Positions 32,314 to 37,459 of a stretch of 37,459 nucleotides of DNA are shown here, piece by piece. Under the pieces are notes generated by a model. That model ran no database searches. It saw only the letters and a list, made by a program, of their open reading frames with translations, and was not told where the DNA came from. Positions within the stretch are counted from its first letter, which is position 1. Each line of letters starts with the position of its first letter. The translations under genes and the position numbers were made by a program. The stretch is from Candidatus Sifarchaeum marinoarchaea (lineage in GTDB: Archaea > Asgardarchaeota > Sifarchaeia > Borrarchaeales > Borrarchaeaceae): positions 1-37,459 of the forward strand of contig JAECRW010000002.1 in assembly GCA_016294985.1 (NCBI GenBank), read 5' to 3'.

Positions 32314-32820
32314 ATGAAAGGACCCCTTTGCAATTTTTGTTTACAAACAGGCATTCTCTGTGGCAAATGCCAATCGCTTCTTGATTCAGGAGAACTTACT
32401 AACCTTGATATCACAGTGGCCATGGAACTCAACAAATTAGAAAAAAGCTATCCCGCTTTAAAAGACATTACATTTTATCGTGCAGTCGAAGTTGGCCCAT
32501 TAGTCGTTGTATTAGTTGGAGAAAGTGATTTGCCAACTATTCTTGGACAACGTGGGAAAATTATTAGAGCACTGGAACAAAGTCTTAAGAAAAGGATTCG
32601 TGTTATCGAAACATCATCCTCTACAGGGAAAATGGTTGAGGATTTGTTAACCCCTGCTGAAGTGGCAGGCATTAACACTATCTGGTTACCAGACGGATCT
32701 ACAGTGAAAAAAGTTAGAATACGTAATTTTGACAAGAAGAAATTACCTGCATCTATCGACACACTTGAAGATGTTATATTACAGTTAACAAATGAACCTA
32801 TTCGCATTGTCCTAGAATAG
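32314..32820 (+). CDS. KH-domain NusA-like RNA-binding protein
   Basis: The protein has about 168 residues. The N-terminal part has a four-Cys ribbon (CNFCLQTGILCGKC) and is followed by a helix and strand region ITFYRAVEVGPLVVVLVGE. A KH motif is present as GQRGKIIRALEQSLKKRIRVIET (the G-x-x-G loop is G-Q-R-G). The C-terminal 50 residues (TPAEVAGINTIWLPDGS) resemble archaeal NusA-like KH proteins that sit beside aspS or alba in other archaea. ATG 32314 is chosen because the Cys ribbon follows at once, with GGGAG upstream; the ATG ten codons earlier adds unrelated residues. Confidence 0.83.
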   Translation: MKGPLCNFCLQTGILCGKCQSLLDSGELTNLDITVAMELNKLEKSYPALKDITFYRAVEVGPLVVVLVGESDLPTILGQRGKIIRALEQSLKKRIRVIETSSSTGKMVEDLLTPAEVAGINTIWLPDGSTVKKVRIRNFDKKKLPASIDTLEDVILQLTNEPIRIVLE

Positions 32821-32991
32821 CGTTACTTTTCTGTTCATCAAAAACATTATAAGAACATTCTAAAATCCCAATTTAATGACCAGACTTTCCTAGAATTTTG
32901 AATAGCTTTATGAGTAATTTATTCTAAATACCGCGGTTTTAGATTGGTTAAAAGTAGGTTGTTTTCACAAATTGTACAGTGAGGGACTTTC

Positions 32992-34314
32992 ATGCAGTTA
33001 GAAAAACTTGAGAATTGGCGACGGACTCACTATAGCGATCAAATTGACCTTGAAACACTTGAAGGAAAAGAAATAACAGTTTGCGGATGGGTCAAACAAA
33101 CTCGTGATCTTGGAGGCTTAAAATTCGTTATCTTGCGTGATAATTTTGGAGAAATTCAAATCACATTTCCTAAAGCAAAGCTGGAAGAGCATTTATTTGA
33201 TAAGGCAAATTCTCTAAAAAATGAGATGCCTATCGCAGTTAAAGGTAAGGTCAAAGAGGACAAACGTTCTCCAACTGGATTCGAATTAATCCCGAATGAT
33301 CTTAAAATACTAAATAGTGTATTAGCGAATTTACCACTAGATTCTACTGGCAAAGTGAAAGCCGATCTTGATACCCGTTTAGATAATCGTATTTTAGATT
33401 TACGTTCATCTATATCTCATGCGATTTTCATTATACGACATAGAGTAACAACTGCAATGCGACAATTTTTTGTAGAACACCGCTTTATCGAAATTAATAC
33501 ACCTCGAATTATAGCTACAGCTACAGAAGGCGGAACTGAACTTTTTCCAATAGCTTATTTTGAGAAAGAAGCGTTTTTAGCTCAAAGTCCACAGCTCTAT
33601 AAAGAACAACTCACAACGGTCTTTGATAAGGTTTATGAAATTGCGCCTATCTTCAGAGCCGAAGAACATTCAACAACCCGCCATCTTAATGAATTGATGA
33701 TGGTTGATATCGAGATGGCATTTGCCAATTATAATGACGTTATGAATGTACTTGAGGAATTAATTCATTTTGTTATTTCAGATGTAAAAAACAATTGTGA
33801 GGAGGAACTAAATACCCTGAAAAGTGAAATAAAAATTCCAGAACTGCCATTTCCCAAGTACACGTACACAGAAACCCTTGATCTTCTAGGGAAAAATGAC
33901 TATGAACTAACCTGGGGAGACGATATAGGAACCGACGCTAGTCGAAAACTTGGATCAATTATTGATGGTCCCTATTTCATTACAGAATGGCCTTCTGAAG
34001 GGAAACCCTTTTACATACAACCAAGGGTTGATAAGCCCGAAATTAGCGAATCTTTTGACCTTATGTACAGTTGGATCGAGTTAGCCTCTGGCGGGACTCG
34101 TGTTCATAAAAAAGAAACGTTAATCCAACGGTTAATTAATCAAGGACTAACTCCAAGCTCATTTGATTTTCATCTCAAGGTTTTCGATTGGGGGATGCCT
34201 CCTCATGCAGGATGGGGTCTTGGTTTAGCTCGTCTCATCATGGTTCTAACTGGAAGACAGAATATTCGCGAAGTAGTGATTTTCCCGCGTGACAGAACAC
34301 GACTAACTCCTTAA
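32992..34314 (+). CDS. aspS: Aspartyl-tRNA synthetase, archaeal type
   Basis: The protein has 440 residues. Residues 1-115 are the OB-fold anticodon-binding domain (GWVKQTRDLGGLKF). Class II motif 1 is FIEINTPRI; then TATEGGTELFP and AQSPQLYKEQL (aspartate pocket), motif 2 APIFRAEEHSTTRHLNE, and motif 3 GWGLGLARLIMVLTG ending FPRDRTRLTP. It charges tRNA-Asp, and may charge tRNA-Asn if non-discriminating. The stop overlaps that of truD in a shared TTAA. ATG 32992 follows GTGAGGG. Confidence 0.97.
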   Translation: MQLEKLENWRRTHYSDQIDLETLEGKEITVCGWVKQTRDLGGLKFVILRDNFGEIQITFPKAKLEEHLFDKANSLKNEMPIAVKGKVKEDKRSPTGFELIPNDLKILNSVLANLPLDSTGKVKADLDTRLDNRILDLRSSISHAIFIIRHRVTTAMRQFFVEHRFIEINTPRIIATATEGGTELFPIAYFEKEAFLAQSPQLYKEQLTTVFDKVYEIAPIFRAEEHSTTRHLNELMMVDIEMAFANYNDVMNVLEELIHFVISDVKNNCEEELNTLKSEIKIPELPFPKYTYTETLDLLGKNDYELTWGDDIGTDASRKLGSIIDGPYFITEWPSEGKPFYIQPRVDKPEISESFDLMYSWIELASGGTRVHKKETLIQRLINQGLTPSSFDFHLKVFDWGMPPHAGWGLGLARLIMVLTGRQNIREVVIFPRDRTRLTP

Positions 34315-35645
34315 TTTCTGTAGATTGGAGTCACCAAATCTGTTTTCATCAACTCGCGTAGGAGTATAGTTGCATACGATCCTTTTCCTAGTGAGAAAGT
34401 TACTTTCAACATCTTTTTACCATCGTTTAAGGGATCGTCATTAATTTCTAACGCCTGAAAGTCTTTTATTGGCATGATGACGGGGCGATATCCTCCCTTG
34501 GAACTCGCTTCTGGATAAGATTTTATACGAAACATTGATGGTTGTATTCCTTCCTCTGTAAGGATTTCATCAAATAATTTACCAACAATTCCTGTTGGAA
34601 ATAAAGGGAGCTGATATCCAATTAATGGGGCAACTAAAGTGGATTCATCATCAAGATTTTCTTTGAAAAGGTGAACACTGCCATTTGCAGTTTGCACTAT
34701 ATCCTCATATGTAGGTTTTAAGGAAAGTCCTTTTTGGAAACGTAAACTTAGAAATTTATTGAATATATATGACTGGAATGCATGTACAAACATAAGGCGA
34801 AGACCTTTTGATATTTTTCTAAACGCATTAATAAAATCATTTGGATGATTCAATAAATGGTTTATCATTGCTAATTCAGGTTTATAGCCTTTCGGAAATT
34901 TTTTCACAGCATTTCGATAGTCTTCAGTTTCAGCAAGTTCTTTTCTCGCTGTTGTAACCTCCTTTGATTCTAATGGTGATGTTGCCGTTAAAAAAATCTC
35001 CGATGCTTTTTTAAAATCACCCTGAATGAATGATTTTCCCACAAGATGTGTGATTGGACGAAGTGAACCAAAACGTTGATGTCCAAAGAAATTGACTAGC
35101 CCACCAATTTCTTGAATATTCTCTAAAAACAGATCAATGATCTGTTCTATCTTCACAGTTGATTCACTTATATCCCGTATAATAATTGTAAAATTGTTGC
35201 CCCATAGATCTCCTAACGAAATTGGCGTTTTTGCATAGATAGGATTTAAAATCTTTACGTCTTTAATACGAAGTTCCAATAACTTCGAAGGATGGATTTT
35301 CCATACACTCATTCGTTGAACAGTTAATGCTCGCCGATCTTTTGTTCCTGCAAAAGAAAATCGTTTTCTACTAACCCTCAATCTTCGCCTTAATTTGTGA
35401 ATTAATCGATGTGTATCCCAGTCCTTTTTGACAATATTGAATTCAGTATATTCTCCGTTTAGGGAATTGCTTTGCTCGATTTCTTGGGAAGCATTGATTG
35501 ACAGGATTTTACCATCAGGAGTAATTTCTCGTACAATAAAATCTTCAATTAATTGCTTAATCCTTCCGCCAAGTCCAGGTTGTGGCGTGATATAGCGCAT
35601 TAATCCTATATCTCTTTTAGATGAGAATACCGATGGTTCAGTCAA
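34311..35645 (-). CDS. truD: tRNA pseudouridine synthase TruD
   Basis: The protein has 444 residues, normal for archaeal TruD, which makes pseudouridine 13 in tRNA. The catalytic Asp is in FAGTKDRRALTVQRMSVWKI. Other family marks are IEDFIVREITPDG near the start, GGLVNFFGHQRFGS, and YQLPLFPTGIVGKLFDEIL. TTG 35645 is chosen because GGAAGGGA lies just before it; the first Met is 15 residues in. It starts 37 bases after the pth2 stop on the same strand, an arrangement seen in other archaea. Confidence 0.96.
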   Translation of the reverse strand: MTEPSVFSSKRDIGLMRYITPQPGLGGRIKQLIEDFIVREITPDGKILSINASQEIEQSNSLNGEYTEFNIVKKDWDTHRLIHKLRRRLRVSRKRFSFAGTKDRRALTVQRMSVWKIHPSKLLELRIKDVKILNPIYAKTPISLGDLWGNNFTIIIRDISESTVKIEQIIDLFLENIQEIGGLVNFFGHQRFGSLRPITHLVGKSFIQGDFKKASEIFLTATSPLESKEVTTARKELAETEDYRNAVKKFPKGYKPELAMINHLLNHPNDFINAFRKISKGLRLMFVHAFQSYIFNKFLSLRFQKGLSLKPTYEDIVQTANGSVHLFKENLDDESTLVAPLIGYQLPLFPTGIVGKLFDEILTEEGIQPSMFRIKSYPEASSKGGYRPVIMPIKDFQALEINDDPLNDGKKMLKVTFSLGKGSYATILLRELMKTDLVTPIYRN

Positions 35646-35682
35646 TTATGTCCCTTCCTTTCTAGAAAAATAGAAGAAGACT

Positions 35683-36063
35683 CTATACAAGTTGAAGATG
35701 TCCTGTTATTTTATCTACAATTTCAGATCTATCAGGACCAATTCCTAAAGCCGTAGTCGTTCCTGGTGGTAGCTCTGTGAGCCCAGCATCTTTAATTAGT
35801 ACACAAGGAACTTTAAGCTGAAGTGCTTTATCATAAAGATCCAGGAGTTCATTAAGTGTTTCAGCACGAAGGGCTACCTTCTTAGAATTGCCTATTCTTT
35901 TCCATTTTTCCCATATCTCTCTGTTTTCTCTTTTTGCCACTTCAGAGGACTCTACGGCTGCATGACAAGCTTGAACTATCATTTTTCCTTTGCTCATTTT
36001 CAGATCAGTCCTTATAACCATGACCATTTTGTATTCGTATGTTTTTGAACTTGACAATGTCAT
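35683..36063 (-). CDS. pth2: Peptidyl-tRNA hydrolase, archaeal/eukaryotic Pth2
   Basis: The protein has 126 residues. It frees peptides from tRNA after premature release. The Pth2 signature is VIRTDLKMSKGKMIVQACHAAVESS, then a K-x-V-A-L-R-A-E-T helix and CVLIKDAGLTELPPGTTTALGIGPD, which contains the conserved D and T-x-L-x-x-G-x-x-x-T residues. The first 12 residues precede the core; a start at Met13 is also possible. It is upstream of truD in the same unit. The DegT gene is 96 bases further upstream. Confidence 0.97.
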   Translation of the reverse strand: MTLSSSKTYEYKMVMVIRTDLKMSKGKMIVQACHAAVESSEVAKRENREIWEKWKRIGNSKKVALRAETLNELLDLYDKALQLKVPCVLIKDAGLTELPPGTTTALGIGPDRSEIVDKITGHLQLV

Positions 36064-36159
36064 TTCGCTTACACATCTGAAATTTGTTCTAACAATATCT
36101 CATCTATTAGAATATGGACTTTCTTTCTTATTTTTAAAACATCTTAGGAAAAAAATGGT

Positions 36160-37281
36160 TTATTCCAATTTTCTGAGCATCTCTTGATTCTCTTGAATTA
36201 CATCTATAATATAGTCTTGATCTTCCCGCTTTAGAGACGCATGAATCGGTATACATAATACTGTTTCAGATGCATTTTCTGCAACAGGGAATTGACCATA
36301 TCTAAACCCATAGAGCCTTTGAAATATAGGCTGAAGATGGAGTGTAGGAAAGGCAATTCTCGTTTCAACGCCCGCGGTCTCAAGAATGGATTTTAATGCG
36401 TCTCGCTGTGCTTGAGTAGTTGTAAGTATTGGATACAACATATATGTATGGACATTGTAAGATCTCACGGTTTGTGGATAAATGAAGTCAAATTTGCTTA
36501 TGTGTTTGTTATAATACTCAGCTTGCGCCAATTTTAGTTTTAAAATAGTATTAATTCGCTTTAGTTGAACTAGTCCTATAGTGGCTACAAGATCCATCAT
36601 TTTATAGTTCCAACCGATATCGACATGATGGTATCTCCCATCTTGTCCATGATTTCTCAGAATTCGTGTCTTTCTTGCAAGTTCTTTATCGTTAGTTGTC
36701 AACATTCCTCCCTCTCCTGTAACTATATTCTTATTTGGGTAGAATGAAAAAGTCCCAGCATCTCCCAAACTTCCTGCCATCTTACCTTTATATGAAGACC
36801 CGTGTGCTTCAGCGGCATCTTCCAGGATAAATAAATCGTGATCTTTTGCTATGTTAATTATTTCATTCATTTCGACACATTGCCCCGCATAATGAACTGG
36901 GATTATGGCCTTTGTATTGGATGTTACGGCTCCTTCTATAGCATAAGGATCGATATTTAGTGTTTCGGGATCTATATCAACAAAGACTGGTTTTGCTCCA
37001 AGAAGAACAATGATGTTTGCAGTTGCGGCGAAAGTAAATGGTGTAGTTATGACCTCGTCTCCTGGCTTTATATCCTTTGCAGCAAGGCCGCAGTGCAAAG
37101 CTGCCGTTCCCGAATTGAATGCAACAGCATATTTAGTTCCCACATATTCAGCAAAGTCTTTTTCAAACATTTCAACGTATTTTCCTTGACTTAATCTCTT
37201 TTCTTTCAATGCTTGAACAACAGCATTTATTTCTTCTTCTTCAATAAAAGGTTCAGCCAAATAAACACGAAAAGAGTTCAT
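36160..37281 (-). CDS. DegT/DnrJ/EryC1/StrS-family sugar aminotransferase
   Basis: The protein has 373 residues, typical for this fold-type I PLP family. Motifs: SGTAALHCGL (PLP phosphate), TTPFTFAATANII, PVHYAGQCVEM, LEDAAEAHGSSYKGK (Asp and the aromatic stack) and FSFYPNKNIVTGEGGML, where the Lys forms the Schiff base. These enzymes put an amino group on a nucleotide-linked 3- or 4-keto sugar. It is the only sugar-modifying gene in the window outside the glycosyltransferases. ATG 37281 has GTGAGGCGAT just upstream. Confidence 0.95.
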   Translation of the reverse strand: MNSFRVYLAEPFIEEEEINAVVQALKEKRLSQGKYVEMFEKDFAEYVGTKYAVAFNSGTAALHCGLAAKDIKPGDEVITTPFTFAATANIIVLLGAKPVFVDIDPETLNIDPYAIEGAVTSNTKAIIPVHYAGQCVEMNEIINIAKDHDLFILEDAAEAHGSSYKGKMAGSLGDAGTFSFYPNKNIVTGEGGMLTTNDKELARKTRILRNHGQDGRYHHVDIGWNYKMMDLVATIGLVQLKRINTILKLKLAQAEYYNKHISKFDFIYPQTVRSYNVHTYMLYPILTTTQAQRDALKSILETAGVETRIAFPTLHLQPIFQRLYGFRYGQFPVAENASETVLCIPIHASLKREDQDYIIDVIQENQEMLRKLE

Positions 37282-37426
37282 AAAATCGCCTCACGTTTTT
37301 ACTGAAAAAAGCGCATCTATGGTGGAATTCTTAATCTTAAGTACTTTAAATTATTGCTCAGGTTTTTTCACGAACTTTGAAGTCGGATTCTTTCAGTTAT
37401 AAATTTCGTTTAAAGAACGTTGACAT

Positions 37427-37459
37427 ATGAGAATAACTTTTGCAAGATTAAGGGGTTTG
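37427..37459 (+). CDS. Possible 5' end of a leaderless gene at the right edge
   Basis: ATG 37427 opens a frame (MRITFARLRGL) that stays open to the edge. TTATAAAT at 37397-37404 is centred about 26 bases upstream, which fits a leaderless archaeal gene. Only 11 residues are visible, so this is tentative. Confidence 0.35.
   Translation, partial: MRITFARLRGL

Noticed and set aside
1-37459. CRISPR arrays, insertion sequences, integrases or prophage
   Set aside because: No regularly spaced direct repeats, transposase motifs or integrase motifs were seen, and the tRNA genes are not flanked by a repeated 3' end that would mark an attachment site.

Overview
The window is archaeal. It carries a 30S S17e gene, L38e and L40e genes, Alba, a Cdc48-type AAA ATPase, FEN1 with a C-terminal PCNA-binding motif, Trm5, TruD, Pth2, an archaeal-type AspRS, BHB-type tRNA introns and BRE/TATA promoters. 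The base composition is AT-rich. The most telling lineage marker is a pair of minus-strand genes at the left end: an EAP30/Vps22-like ESCRT-II protein with an N-terminal zinc ribbon, and a Snf7/CdvB-like ESCRT-III protein. ESCRT-II in archaea is best known from Asgard archaea, so an Asgard genome is the favoured inference. A TACK-related lineage is not excluded, because L38e and multi-intron tRNAs also occur there.

Layout. Positions 1-2665 (minus) hold an AIR-synthase/HypE-like protein, the ESCRT-III-like protein and the ESCRT-II-like protein, followed by the first codons of a gene that runs off the left edge. Positions 2786-9509 hold a metallo-beta-lactamase protein, an orphan protein, S17e, a PLP aminotransferase, a small zinc ribbon, a RibL-like nucleotidyltransferase and Cdc48. 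Positions 9787-30988 are a glycosylation and envelope island: five GT4 glycosyltransferases, one GT2 dolichyl-phosphate sugar transferase type enzyme, four multi-spanning GT-C (PMT/ArnT-like) transferases, a MATE/MOP-type lipid-linked sugar flippase and a DUF2304 protein. Housekeeping genes are interleaved with it (FEN1, Pcm, DUF371, Trm5, a methyltransferase, L38e, L40e and two tRNAs). Positions 31073-37281 hold an Lrp/AsnC regulator, Alba, a KH-domain NusA-like protein, AspRS, TruD, Pth2 and a DegT-family sugar aminotransferase. A possible leaderless gene starts at the right edge.

Two tRNA genes are heavily interrupted. tRNA-Lys(CUU) at 21609-21757 needs three introns removed (D-stem, canonical 37/38 and T-loop 59/60). 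tRNA-Val(CAC) on the minus strand at 28033-28170 needs two removed (variable loop and T-loop 59/60). The two T-loop introns have the same BHB architecture and similar ends. tRNA-Val also sits inside what looks like an L40e - tRNA - L38e transcription unit.

How the parts work together. The GT4 and GT2 enzymes would build lipid-linked glycans on the cytoplasmic face, the flippase would move them across the membrane, and the GT-C enzymes would use polyprenyl-phosphate sugars on the outside. The DegT aminotransferase could supply amino sugars. The ESCRT-like pair suggests membrane remodelling or division, but no Vps4/CdvC-type ATPase lies in the window; the AAA protein present is of the two-ring Cdc48 type.
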